64,000 bases of DNA, taken from positions 248,001-312,000 of the forward strand of contig NZ_JAUGZK010000001.1 in assembly GCF_036327005.1 (NCBI RefSeq). Reading direction: 5' to 3'. The position numbers and the translations under genes were made by a program. Below the pieces are notes generated by a model. The model saw only the letters and a list, made by a program, of their open reading frames with translations. It was not told where the DNA came from and made no database searches. Below, one piece after another: positions 1-8,851 of the stretch. Each line of letters starts with the position of its first letter. The stretch's first letter is position 1. The stretch comes from Alkalimonas mucilaginosa. Lineage in GTDB: Bacteria > Pseudomonadota > Gammaproteobacteria > Enterobacterales > Alteromonadaceae.

Positions 1-605
1 TCAGCTACCAGCGGGCGCTGGCTCAGTTTCATATTCAGGCCCCTGCCATTGCCGGTGGCGATAAAAAAGAAGCTTTATCGATTGCACAACGTGTCAGGCA
101 GTTGGATGCGCTGCAAGGCGAATTGCTGGAGCTCGAAGTGCATGTAGCCAACCAGGATCTGACGGCCTTTGAAGCCCTGGTGGGCGGATCCGAGTTGTTG
201 CAAGCGCGACCGGAGCCTTTTGTGCTGCGCGGTTTTTATCAGCAGCGCCAGGATGCGCATGAACAGGCCATAGCCGAGTTTGAGCAGGCGACTCAGCTCA
301 GTATCGATCCAGACGATAAGACGGCCGTAGCGCAGGTGTTGACCGCCTGGTACCAGCTGGGTCGAAGCGCCTTAGTGGGGAAAACCCAGCTGGATAAAGG
401 CATTGCCGCCTTACAGCATTACCGCACTCAGCTGGATACCGAGCAATTCTCAGCACTGCCTGATATGGGCTGGGCAGATCTGCGCCTGGCGCAGCTGTAT
501 TTGCTGCAGGATGAAACCGAGCTGGCTCTTGCTTTGCTGGAGCCATTAAAAGCCAGCAGTCAGGATCAGCGGATTTTGGCTGAGATCAATAAGCTTTCGA
601 TTTAA
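1..605 (+). CDS. TPR-repeat protein, C-terminal part (5' truncated)
   Basis: The reading frame is open from the left edge (first full codon at base 3) to a TAA at 603-605, so only the last 200 or so residues are present. The visible part is almost all helical, with tetratricopeptide-like pairs (for example around PFVLRGFYQQRQDAHEQAI and WADLRLAQLYLLQDETELAL) that suit protein-protein contact. No catalytic motif, membrane segment or signal peptide can be judged because the N-terminus is missing. It converges on the DCC-family gene 39 bases away. The specific role is unknown. Confidence 0.7.
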   Translation, partial: SYQRALAQFHIQAPAIAGGDKKEALSIAQRVRQLDALQGELLELEVHVANQDLTAFEALVGGSELLQARPEPFVLRGFYQQRQDAHEQAIAEFEQATQLSIDPDDKTAVAQVLTAWYQLGRSALVGKTQLDKGIAALQHYRTQLDTEQFSALPDMGWADLRLAQLYLLQDETELALALLEPLKASSQDQRILAEINKLSI

Positions 606-644
606 ATGATGGGGATTGATGGCTGAAGTTGCTGCTGCAGCGTA

Positions 645-1001
645 CTAAAGCCGCCCTTCCCGCGCCAGACGGCGACGCACCCAATGCCGGTACAGCCAGG
701 AAAGAATAGATCGTATTAGCGGCAGGCCAATCAAACAGCCCAGCCAGCGGTAGCCGGGCAGGCGGGACAGCAGCAGTTGGTAGGCAGGCAAGGCGCGCAG
801 CACCCGTCCTTGCTCATCCTGAACATGCAGCTCCAGTAGTGCTGCACGGGGCTCGATGCCCAGTGCCCGTAGCTCGTCGTCACGCCCGTTGATATCCATC
901 CATTCGACCTGCACGCCCTGACCGGCATGTTTCTGATACCAGGCCCGATCGCGTACGCAGCCGGGGCAGGCACCGTCGTAAAAAACCACTATTTTTGGCA
1001 T
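645..1001 (-). CDS. DCC family thiol-disulfide oxidoreductase (DUF393)
   Basis: A 118-residue protein opening MPKIVVFYDGACPGC, the hallmark of the DCC/DUF393 family, with a thioredoxin-like CxxC pair (Cys12, Cys15) near the N-terminus. The C-terminal third carries a hydrophobic stretch (LGCLIGLPLIRSILSWLY) followed by a basic tail, typical of the family. The frame extends upstream to 1148, but the family motif begins just after the ATG at 999-1001, so that start is preferred. Redox activity is inferred from the family; substrates are generally unknown. It is a single gene with no obvious partner. Confidence 0.82.
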   Translation of the reverse strand: MPKIVVFYDGACPGCVRDRAWYQKHAGQGVQVEWMDINGRDDELRALGIEPRAALLELHVQDEQGRVLRALPAYQLLLSRLPGYRWLGCLIGLPLIRSILSWLYRHWVRRRLAREGRL

Positions 1002-1210
1002 CGCTGCTGTTCTCAAAGACACTGTCCAATCTAAAACACTATGCCATAGTGAGGCCATTAGCACCAAGCCTGGCAGGCTACTACGCCGATGAATAATTTG
1101 ACCAAAAAAGTGGGGGATCTGACCATTTAAGAAAAAAACACCAGACATCTTATCTCATCTATAATTAATTATTTTATTTTAATTCATGATGTTATGGTGT
1201 TTTTCTTGTG

Positions 1211-1227
1211 TTGGCACGATGGCTGCA
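1211..1227 (+). promoter_or_regulatory. Candidate sigma-54 (-24/-12) promoter for the RND operon
   Basis: The sequence TTGGCACGATGGCTGCA matches the RpoN consensus YTGGCACGrNNNTTGCW with one mismatch (CTGC for TTGC). The diagnostic GG (1213-1214) and GC (1225-1226) have the required spacing. It sits 44 bases before the adaptor ATG, in an intergenic gap rather than inside a gene. Transcription would start near 1238. Confidence 0.55.
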
Positions 1228-1270
1228 CTAGCTAGTGAAATGATTCAGCTTTTAGCAAGGAAACACCATC

Positions 1271-2329
1271 ATGAACAAGCTTCTCTTTGTCAGCGCACTA
1301 TTCACTGCCGGTCTGGCTTTAACTGGTTGCAATCAGGCGCAGAGCAGTCCTAACAAGGCCTCGGCAGACGACATTGCCATTCCGGTGGAAGTCGCCATCA
1401 GCCGCCAGGGCGAAATCAGCAGCAGCTACCGCACCACCACGACCTTGGCGGCCACCGAAGAAGCGGATTTGATCAGCAAGGCCAGTGGTGTGATTGAAAA
1501 AATTCTGGTCGAAGAAGGCGATGCGGTAGAGGCCGGTCAGTTGCTGGCGGTGCTGGATAACGAGCGTCAGCGGCTGTTGCTGGCCAAAGAGCGGGCCGAG
1601 CTCAGCCGGCTGGAAGGCGAGTTGCAACGGATGAGCGAAATGCACCAACGCCAGCTGGTCAGCACCGAGGTGTACGACAAACTGCGCTGGCAGCTGGATG
1701 CCACCAAAGCAGCGGTCGATCTGGCCGAGCTGGCGCTGGCTGAAACTGAAATCCGTGCACCTTTTGCCGGGGTGATTTCGCGCCGTTATGCCAGAACCGG
1801 CCAGCTGATCAATCAGTTTACCGGCAAATCGCTGTTTCATCTGATTTCCAATCAACGGCTGGAAGCGGTGGTGCATTTGCCAGAGCAGCAGTTGGCACAG
1901 GCCAGAGTAGGCCAGGGCGTGTTGCTGCAGCTGGCTGGTCATGCACCACTGCGGGCCGAGCTGAATCGCATTGCTCCGGTGGTGGATGCGCAATCCGGCA
2001 CCGTGCGGGCGACCTTGCTGCTGGATAACCAGCATGGCCAACTGCGCCCGGGGCTCTTTGCGCAGGTCGAAGTGCAGTTTGATGTCAAAACCGATGCCCT
2101 GCTGATCCCGAAACGGGCGCTGATGAGCAGCGACAATCAGCACAGTGTCTATGTACTGGACAGCGAAGGCCGGGTGCAGCGCCAGACTCTGGTGCTGGGC
2201 TATCAGGCCGAGCAGGCGGTTGAAGTGGTATCTGGTCTTGAAAGCGGCCAGCAGGTGGTGATTGCCGGCCATGCCGCGCTGAAAAATGACAGCCTGGTGC
2301 AGGTTGTTCATACCCGCGATTTTCACTAA
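1271..2329 (+). CDS. RND efflux periplasmic adaptor (MFP/HlyD family) lipoprotein
   Basis: A 352-residue membrane-fusion protein that would link an inner-membrane RND pump to an outer-membrane channel. It starts with a lipoprotein signal ending in the lipobox LTGC (about residue 20). A lipoyl/barrel-sandwich half follows (VIEKILVEEGDAVEAGQLLAV, about 75-95), then a short alpha-hairpin, the second lipoyl half (AETEIRAPFAGVISRR), and beta-barrel and membrane-proximal domains. It is the first gene of a three-gene operon, 9 bases before the first permease. No TolC-type gene is in the window, so a shared outer-membrane channel is likely. Substrate unknown. Confidence 0.9.
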   Translation: MNKLLFVSALFTAGLALTGCNQAQSSPNKASADDIAIPVEVAISRQGEISSSYRTTTTLAATEEADLISKASGVIEKILVEEGDAVEAGQLLAVLDNERQRLLLAKERAELSRLEGELQRMSEMHQRQLVSTEVYDKLRWQLDATKAAVDLAELALAETEIRAPFAGVISRRYARTGQLINQFTGKSLFHLISNQRLEAVVHLPEQQLAQARVGQGVLLQLAGHAPLRAELNRIAPVVDAQSGTVRATLLLDNQHGQLRPGLFAQVEVQFDVKTDALLIPKRALMSSDNQHSVYVLDSEGRVQRQTLVLGYQAEQAVEVVSGLESGQQVVIAGHAALKNDSLVQVVHTRDFH

Positions 2330-2338
2330 GGACGCCCT

Positions 2339-5300
2339 ATGAAACTGGTTGATGTCGCGGTTGCCCGCCCTGTTGCTATCTGGATGTTTACTTTTGGTAT
2401 CCTGTTGTTTGGTCTGGTGTCGTTAAGCCGTTTGGCGGTGAACTTATTACCGGACTTGTCCTACCCAACCCTGACGCTGCGCACTGAGTTTGCCGGCGCA
2501 GCGCCGGCCGAAGTGGAGCAGCTGATCAGCAAGCCGATTGAAGAAGCGCTTGGTGTGGTCAAAGGCGTGCGCCGGGTGCAGTCGGTGTCACGGGCGGGTC
2601 GCTCCGATGTGGTGCTGGAGTTTGACTGGGGCACCGATATGGATCTGGCCAGCATGGATGTGCGGGAAAAGCTCGACATTCTGATGCTGCCGCTCGATAG
2701 CGACAAACCGGTGTTGCTGCGCTTTAACCCCAATCTGGAGCCGGTGCTGCGACTGGCGCTTAGCCGCGAGCAAGGCTTGCAGAGCGAACGCCAACTGGTC
2801 GAGCTGCGCACCTTTGCCGACGAAGAATTACGCCGCTGGATGGAAGCCCTGCCGGGTGTGGCGGCGGTCCGGCCGGATGGAGGTCTGAGCCAGGAAATTC
2901 AGGTGCTGGTCGACCCGAACAAACTCAGCCAGTTGCAATTGGATGTGCACCTGATCAGCAGCCGGCTAAAGCAGGAAAACCTTAATCTGGCCGGTGGCCG
3001 CTTAGAAACGCCGGGCTACGATTACCTGGTGCGCACCATCAATCAGTTTCAGCAACTGAGCGATATGGAAAATCTGTACCTGACCACCATTGATGGCAGC
3101 CGCATTTTACTGAAAGACGTGGCTGAAGTACGTGATGCCTTCGCCGACAGGCGCAGTGTCACCTACGTCAATGGCCAGGAAGCGATTGAAGTCGCCATCT
3201 ACAAAGAAGGCGATGCCAACACCGTCGAGGTTGCCGAGCGGGTGCTGGCCGAACTGCCCAGGCTGCAACAGCGGTTACCGGCCGGGTATCAACTGACGCT
3301 GGTGTACGATCAGTCGGCCTTTATCAAGCAAGCCATTGCCGATGTCAAATCCGCCGCCATGATTGGTGGTGCTTTGGCAATGCTGGTGCTGTATCTGTTT
3401 TTACGCAATGTCTGGGCAACCGTGATTATTTCGGTGTCCATTCCGGTGTCGGTGATTGCCACCTTTAATTTGATGTATGGCCAGGGCATTACCCTGAATA
3501 TGATGAGCCTGGGCGGCATTGCGCTGGCGGTCGGCTTGCTGGTCGATAACGCCATTGTGGTGCTGGAGAACATTGCCCGTCACCGGGAGCAGGGTGCGGA
3601 TGCGCCGACGGCTGCCCGCAAAGGCACCGGCGAGGTGGCCATGGCCATTACCGCTTCGACGCTGACCACCGTAGCGGTGTTTTTCCCGCTGGTTTTTGTC
3701 GAGGGCATTGCCGGCCAGCTGTTTCGCGATCAGGCGTTAACCGTTACCTTTGCGCTGCTGGTGTCTTTGCTGGTGGCGCTGACCTTAATTCCAACCATGG
3801 CAGCGCGGCAGTTGCGGCGCCCGCAAGCTTCTGGCGATGCAGATTTATTGAAAGAGCCAGCAAGTTTCCGCTGGTTGCCTGAGCGCTGGTATCTGTTGCC
3901 ACAGAAGCCGCAGCGCTGGCCACTGATGCCGCTGCGCTGGGCGCTGAAAGGACTGCAGACGTCGCTACAAGCGGTACTGGCCTTGCTATTGCTGCTATGG
4001 CGGGCGCTTGGCTGGTTATTGGGGCGTCTGTTCTCACCTTTGCTTTGGCTGGTGCAGGGCGCTTTGCGCCACCTGACCAGGGCCTATCGCACACTGTTGG
4101 GGCTGGCGCTGCAAGCCAAGCTCGGCACCATCGGCATCACCTTGGTACTGGCCGCGCTTTGCTACAGTGTGCTGCCACGCCTCGGCGCCAATGTGCTGCC
4201 GGAAATGGCGCAGGGCGAGTTTTACCTGGAAGTGCAATTGCCGATTGGCTCGGCCATTGAGCAAACCGATGCGCTGATGACCGAACTGGCGGTCTTTGCC
4301 GCAGGCTTGCCGGAGATTGAGCGCAGTTATGGCCAGGCCGGTACTGGTAGTCAGATGACGGTCGATCCAAGCATTGGCGGCAGTCACTGGGGGCGCCTGT
4401 CGCTGGTATTGGCGGGTGGCGCCGATCCTTCGGCCGAAGCGCGTAGCATTGAGCAGCTGCGCAGCTTCCTGGCGCGTTACCCGGATGTGCAGGCCCGCTT
4501 TGAGCGGCCGCAGCTGCTGAGTTTTAGCACACCGCTGGAAATTGAGCTGGCCGGTTACGAGCTGGCCGAGCTAAAAAACGCAGCCGATGCACTGGTGCAG
4601 CGCTTGCAGCAGGAAGGACGTTTTAGCGACGTGAAAAGCAGCCTGCGTCCCGGTCAACCGGAGCTGACGCTGTACTTTGATCACAGCCGGCTGGCACAGC
4701 TTGGCCTGACGGCCCGAGAAGTGGCGCAGCGGGTGGCTGTCTATGTTGGTGGCGATGTCGCTGGTCAGTTCTCAGTGCAGGATCGGAAAATTGATATTCG
4801 GGTACGGCTGGACGAAGCCTACCGTCAGACCGAGCAGCAACTGGCGGAGCTGGTGATTAACCCCGGCAGTGCCACGCCACTGCCACTGGCTGCAGTAGCC
4901 GATATTCGCCGTGAACTCGGCCCCAGCGAAATCACCCGCATTGCCCAGCAGCGGGTGGCTGTGGTCAGCGCCAATCTGGCTTATGGTGATCTGGAGCAGG
5001 CCACCCAGCTGGCGCGTCAGCTGCTGGCCGAGCAAATGCTGCCCTTTGGCGTGGTGGCCGAAGTTGTCGGGCAAAGTGAAGAAATGAGCCGGGCTTATAA
5101 GTCCTTGCTGATGGCATTGTTGCTGGCGGTGTTCCTGGTGTATCTGGTGATGGCCTCGCAGTTCGAAAATCTGCTGCAGCCACTGGTGATCCTGTTCACC
5201 GTGCCGCTGGCGGGTGCCGGTGCGCTTCTTGGGCTCTGGCTGACCGGCACCGGCTTGTCGGTGATTGTCTTTATTGGTCTTATCATGCTGGCCGGTATTG

Positions 5301-5647
5301 TGGTCAACAACGCCATCGTACTGATTGATCGCATCAATCAACTGCGCCAAAACGGTTTGGCGCTGGCCGATGCGGTGCTGCAAGCCGGCGAGAGTCGTTT
5401 GCGCCCGGTACTGATGACCACTCTGACCACGGTGCTGGGCTTGTTGCCACTGGCTCTTGGTTCCGGCGAGGGCAGCGAGGTTCGGGCACCGATGGCCATT
5501 ACCGTGATCTTTGGCCTCTTGCTTTCTACCTTGCTGACGCTGGTGTTTATTCCTGTGCTGTATGCGCTGGTGAGCCCGGATCGTGCGCCTGGCATTGAGC
5601 CGGCAGCAACCGAAGCTGCTGATTTGCCGGAGGTGCAGCATGACTGA
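2339..5647 (+). CDS. RND efflux permease, HAE family, first of pair
   Basis: A 1102-residue inner-membrane proton-driven pump of the AcrB/MdtB type. TM1 is at about 10-30. The porter half has the family motif PIEEALGVVKGVRRVQS. TM2-TM6 lie at about 335-490 and include GLLVDNAIVVLEN in TM4, with Asn where AcrB has the second Asp. TM7 is at about 597-615 and TM8-TM12 at 920-1080, with GIVVNNAIVLIDRIN in TM10. A segment of about 100 residues between TM6 and TM7 (roughly 495-590) is longer than usual and contains a Leu/Trp-rich hydrophobic stretch. The next gene starts inside its stop region (ATGACTGA). Together with the adaptor and second permease this resembles an MdtABC-like heteromeric pump; substrate unknown. 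Confidence 0.92.
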   Translation: MKLVDVAVARPVAIWMFTFGILLFGLVSLSRLAVNLLPDLSYPTLTLRTEFAGAAPAEVEQLISKPIEEALGVVKGVRRVQSVSRAGRSDVVLEFDWGTDMDLASMDVREKLDILMLPLDSDKPVLLRFNPNLEPVLRLALSREQGLQSERQLVELRTFADEELRRWMEALPGVAAVRPDGGLSQEIQVLVDPNKLSQLQLDVHLISSRLKQENLNLAGGRLETPGYDYLVRTINQFQQLSDMENLYLTTIDGSRILLKDVAEVRDAFADRRSVTYVNGQEAIEVAIYKEGDANTVEVAERVLAELPRLQQRLPAGYQLTLVYDQSAFIKQAIADVKSAAMIGGALAMLVLYLFLRNVWATVIISVSIPVSVIATFNLMYGQGITLNMMSLGGIALAVGLLVDNAIVVLENIARHREQGADAPTAARKGTGEVAMAITASTLTTVAVFFPLVFVEGIAGQLFRDQALTVTFALLVSLLVALTLIPTMAARQLRRPQASGDADLLKEPASFRWLPERWYLLPQKPQRWPLMPLRWALKGLQTSLQAVLALLLLLWRALGWLLGRLFSPLLWLVQGALRHLTRAYRTLLGLALQAKLGTIGITLVLAALCYSVLPRLGANVLPEMAQGEFYLEVQLPIGSAIEQTDALMTELAVFAAGLPEIERSYGQAGTGSQMTVDPSIGGSHWGRLSLVLAGGADPSAEARSIEQLRSFLARYPDVQARFERPQLLSFSTPLEIELAGYELAELKNAADALVQRLQQEGRFSDVKSSLRPGQPELTLYFDHSRLAQLGLTAREVAQRVAVYVGGDVAGQFSVQDRKIDIRVRLDEAYRQTEQQLAELVINPGSATPLPLAAVADIRRELGPSEITRIAQQRVAVVSANLAYGDLEQATQLARQLLAEQMLPFGVVAEVVGQSEEMSRAYKSLLMALLLAVFLVYLVMASQFENLLQPLVILFTVPLAGAGALLGLWLTGTGLSVIVFIGLIMLAGIVVNNAIVLIDRINQLRQNGLALADAVLQAGESRLRPVLMTTLTTVLGLLPLALGSGEGSEVRAPMAITVIFGLLLSTLLTLVFIPVLYALVSPDRAPGIEPAATEAADLPEVQHD

Positions 5648-8600
5648 GCAACCATTGGCCATAACCCGGCTGGCACTCAGCCGGCCCATCACCGTCTGCA
5701 TGTTGTGCATTTCGTTGCTGCTGTTTGGCGTGCTGGCCAGCCGTTTGTTGCCGCTGGAAAAATTCCCCGGCATCGACATTCCGGAGATCTACATTCAGGC
5801 GCCATACCCCAATGCTACGCCAGCCGAGATCGAGCGCTTGATCACCCGGCCAATTGAAGAAGCACTGGCAACGGTCTCAGGTATTCAGGAAATGCGCAGT
5901 TTCTCCAACGAGAACAGCGCCGATATTTCGCTGATGTTTAACTGGGATGAGCCCATTCGCAGTAAAAACATGGAAGTGCGCGAACGGCTGGATGCGGTAC
6001 GCGCCCAGTTGCCAGCTGATCTGGAGCGGGTTTTTGTCTTTCAGTTTAATACCGACGACATGCCGATTTTCCAGCTGCGTATTTCCAGTGAGCGGGATTT
6101 AGCCCTGGCCTACGATTTGCTCGAACAGCACATCAAGCGTCCGTTAGAGCGGGTGCCTGGGGTATCGAAAGTCGAGCTCTATGGCGTGGATAAACGCCAG
6201 GTCATTATCCGGCTCGATCCGGCCCGGTTGCATGCGCTCAATGTCGATCCGGCGCAGCTACTGGTACAGCTTCGGCAAAGCAACTTTGCTATCACGGCCG
6301 GCAGTTTGCAAAACCCGGAGCAGCATATACTGGTCAAGCCGGTCGGTGAGTTTCGCTCGCTGAGCGAAATTGAGCGCCTGCCCATTCGCCCCGGCCTGCA
6401 GCTATCCGATGTGGCAACCGTGGCGCTGGAGCTACCAAAACGCGAGGATGGCCGGCATTTAAACCAGACCTATGCGGTTGGCATGAATGTATTTAAAGAC
6501 TCCGGTGCCAACCTGGTTGAGGTGGCCAATGCGGCGATGGCGGTGGTGCGCGCCGCCGATCAGAATCCGGCCTTTTCCGGCATTCAGCTCTATGTGATGG
6601 ACGATATGGCCAAGGGTGTGACGTCCTCGCTGCGTGACTTGCTGCTGGCCGGCAGCATTGGCGCTGGCTTGTCCTTTGTGGTGTTGTTTATGTTCTTACG
6701 CCACCTGGCCACCACTTTGGTGGTAGTGCTGTCGGTGCCTGCCGCCATCATTATGGCACTGGGTGCGATGTATTTTCTTGGGTATAGCTTAAATATCCTT
6801 AGCATGATGGGCCTGATGCTGGCCATTGGTATGCTGGTGGATAATGCCGTGGTGGTGACCGAAAGCATTTTTCGTGAGCGGGCTTTGGGCGGTGATGTTC
6901 GGGCGGCCACCGAGCGTGGGGTGCGCCGGGTCAGTCTGGCGGTGCTGGCGGGTACTGCCACTACTGCCATCGTGTTTTTACCCAACATCATTGGCCAGAA
7001 AATGGATCTGACCATTTTCCTTGAGCATGTCGCCATTGCCATCTGCTTGTGTCTGGGTATTTCTTTGGTACTGGCGCTTAGTTTAATTCCGCTGTTAACC
7101 ACCCGGCTGAAAGTACCAGAGCAGGATGGTGCCAAATCTGCATTTGGTGAACGTCGCTATGCCAGGCTGCTTGGCGCTGTGATGCGCTTTCCGAAACTGT
7201 CCGGTTTGTTGGCCTTGCTGGTGCTTGGCAGCATTGTGATCCCGCTGGGGCAGGTCGGCAGCGGTGATGGCGATATGGAAGACAACAGCCGCATCTTTAT
7301 GAACTACCGGGTGCAGGGCAATTACAGCCAGGAGGAAGTGCGGGCCGAAGTCAGCCAAATGGAAGCGTATTTGTACGACAACCAGCAGCGTTTTCACATT
7401 GATTCGGTGTACAGCTATTACCGGGCTGGCTACGCCATCTCCATTATTTTATTAAAAGACGACTTGCCGATGCCACTGGCCCAGTTGCGTCAGCAAATTC
7501 AGGCCGACTGGCCAGCGTTGGTGCGCTCGCGGCCATCCTTTAGTTTTGGCGGCGGCGGTGGCGGTTTGCAATTGCATCTGCTGGGCCCTTCCACTGAGGT
7601 TTTGCTGGAGCAGGCAGCGATGCTGGAGCCGATGCTCAGCAGCCTGGCTGCGCTTGATAACGTTAGCTCCGATCTGGAGCGCGGCCAGCAGGAAGTGCAG
7701 ATTGTGCTGAACAAAGATGAACTGGCGCGGCTGGACCTGCCCGCCAGTCTGGTGGCCGAGCGGGTAGCGCTGGCGCTGCGTGGTGCCAATTTGCGTACTT
7801 ACCGCACCGAGCAACAGGGCGAAGTGCAGCTTCGGGTGCAGTTTGATGAGCGCATCAGCCAGTCGTTGGCCGAGCTGGCAGCTCTGCCCATCCTGGTGCA
7901 GGCGGGCAGCAGCATTCAGTTGCAGCAACTGGCCGAGCTCAACATAGCCCCACGGCTATCACGCATTGGCCGGCTGAACCGTCAAACCGGCATCGCGCTG
8001 AGCATGAGCCTGGCCGATGGCGCTACCATGGAGCAGGCGCAGCAACAAATCCGTCAGTTGATGCAGCAAGTTGATTTACCGGCTGGTTATCAGTGGTCTT
8101 TTCATGGTGCTTTTCAGCGCCACGATGAAGCGCAGCAGGTGATGCTGGTCAATATGCTGCTGGCTGTAGCGATGATCTACATTGTAATGGCGGCCTTGTT
8201 TGAGTCTTTGTTAATGCCCAATGCCGTGATTGGCTCCTTGTTGTTTTCGCTGGTCGGGGTGTTCTGGACCTTTCTGCTCACCGGCACCTCGATGAGCATT
8301 ATGGGCATGATTGGCATGCTGGTGCTAATGGGCATCGTCGTGAATAACGGCATCGTGCTGGTGGATCGCATCAATCAGGAGCGGCAATTGCAGCCAGAGA
8401 CAGCACTGAAAGAGGTGATCGTCGCAGCCTGCACTGCACGGCTCAGACCCATTCTGATGACAGTCTCGACCACAGTGCTCGGTTTGTTGCCACTGGCGCT
8501 GGGCGGTACTCAGCTGGCCGGCGATGGCCCAAGCTACGCCCCAATGGCCATTGCCATTATCGGCGGCCTGCTGTTCTCCACCTTAACCAGTTTGCTGCTG

Positions 8601-8705
8601 GTGCCACTGACCTACTACGCACTGGTTCGGCTGCGTGAAGCAACCAGCCGGCTGCTGCAAGGCAGTAGCCGTTGGGCGAATCAAGTGTGGCAAGTGCAGT
8701 CGTAG
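5640..8705 (+). CDS. RND efflux permease, HAE family, second of pair
   Basis: A 1021-residue RND permease. The start chosen is the ATG at 5640, which overlaps the upstream stop by 8 bases, rather than an upstream in-frame codon inside the previous gene. It has TM1 at about 15-33, PIEEALATVSGIQEMRS in the porter domain, TM4 with GMLVDNAVVVTESIF, TM10 with GIVVNNGIVLVDRIN, and the usual C-terminal TM12. It lacks the long TM6-TM7 insert of its neighbour. Translational coupling and a single shared adaptor suggest that the two permeases form one heteromeric complex. No closely linked regulator is visible. Confidence 0.92.
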   Translation: MTEQPLAITRLALSRPITVCMLCISLLLFGVLASRLLPLEKFPGIDIPEIYIQAPYPNATPAEIERLITRPIEEALATVSGIQEMRSFSNENSADISLMFNWDEPIRSKNMEVRERLDAVRAQLPADLERVFVFQFNTDDMPIFQLRISSERDLALAYDLLEQHIKRPLERVPGVSKVELYGVDKRQVIIRLDPARLHALNVDPAQLLVQLRQSNFAITAGSLQNPEQHILVKPVGEFRSLSEIERLPIRPGLQLSDVATVALELPKREDGRHLNQTYAVGMNVFKDSGANLVEVANAAMAVVRAADQNPAFSGIQLYVMDDMAKGVTSSLRDLLLAGSIGAGLSFVVLFMFLRHLATTLVVVLSVPAAIIMALGAMYFLGYSLNILSMMGLMLAIGMLVDNAVVVTESIFRERALGGDVRAATERGVRRVSLAVLAGTATTAIVFLPNIIGQKMDLTIFLEHVAIAICLCLGISLVLALSLIPLLTTRLKVPEQDGAKSAFGERRYARLLGAVMRFPKLSGLLALLVLGSIVIPLGQVGSGDGDMEDNSRIFMNYRVQGNYSQEEVRAEVSQMEAYLYDNQQRFHIDSVYSYYRAGYAISIILLKDDLPMPLAQLRQQIQADWPALVRSRPSFSFGGGGGGLQLHLLGPSTEVLLEQAAMLEPMLSSLAALDNVSSDLERGQQEVQIVLNKDELARLDLPASLVAERVALALRGANLRTYRTEQQGEVQLRVQFDERISQSLAELAALPILVQAGSSIQLQQLAELNIAPRLSRIGRLNRQTGIALSMSLADGATMEQAQQQIRQLMQQVDLPAGYQWSFHGAFQRHDEAQQVMLVNMLLAVAMIYIVMAALFESLLMPNAVIGSLLFSLVGVFWTFLLTGTSMSIMGMIGMLVLMGIVVNNGIVLVDRINQERQLQPETALKEVIVAACTARLRPILMTVSTTVLGLLPLALGGTQLAGDGPSYAPMAIAIIGGLLFSTLTSLLLVPLTYYALVRLREATSRLLQGSSRWANQVWQVQS

Positions 8706-8711
8706 TGACAG

Positions 8712-8730
8712 GCGGCCACAGCGCCGCTTT
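8712..8730 (+). terminator. Weak terminator-like hairpin after the RND operon
   Basis: GCGGC and GCCGC arms (8712-8716 and 8723-8727) with a 6-base loop are followed by only TTT. It lies just after the second permease stop. The short T-run makes it a weak candidate. Confidence 0.35.
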
Positions 8731-8851
8731 AGACTTAAAGCAGTTATATGCAATTTAGCTATAGATTTAGCGGATTTAAGTATTTTTACTTCTTTAGTGC
8801 ACCCGCTATCATAGCTGCAGTTGGAATGGGTGGGTCACTGATGAGGTAAGC

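Noticed and set aside
1319..2326. 335-codon open frame antisense to the RND adaptor gene
   Set aside because: It exactly shadows a well-supported gene, is His/Gln-rich from reversed codons and has no family features.
4772..5779. 335-codon antisense frame across the RND permease junction
   Set aside because: Composition is a low-complexity reversal of the permease codons; no ribosome site or motif.
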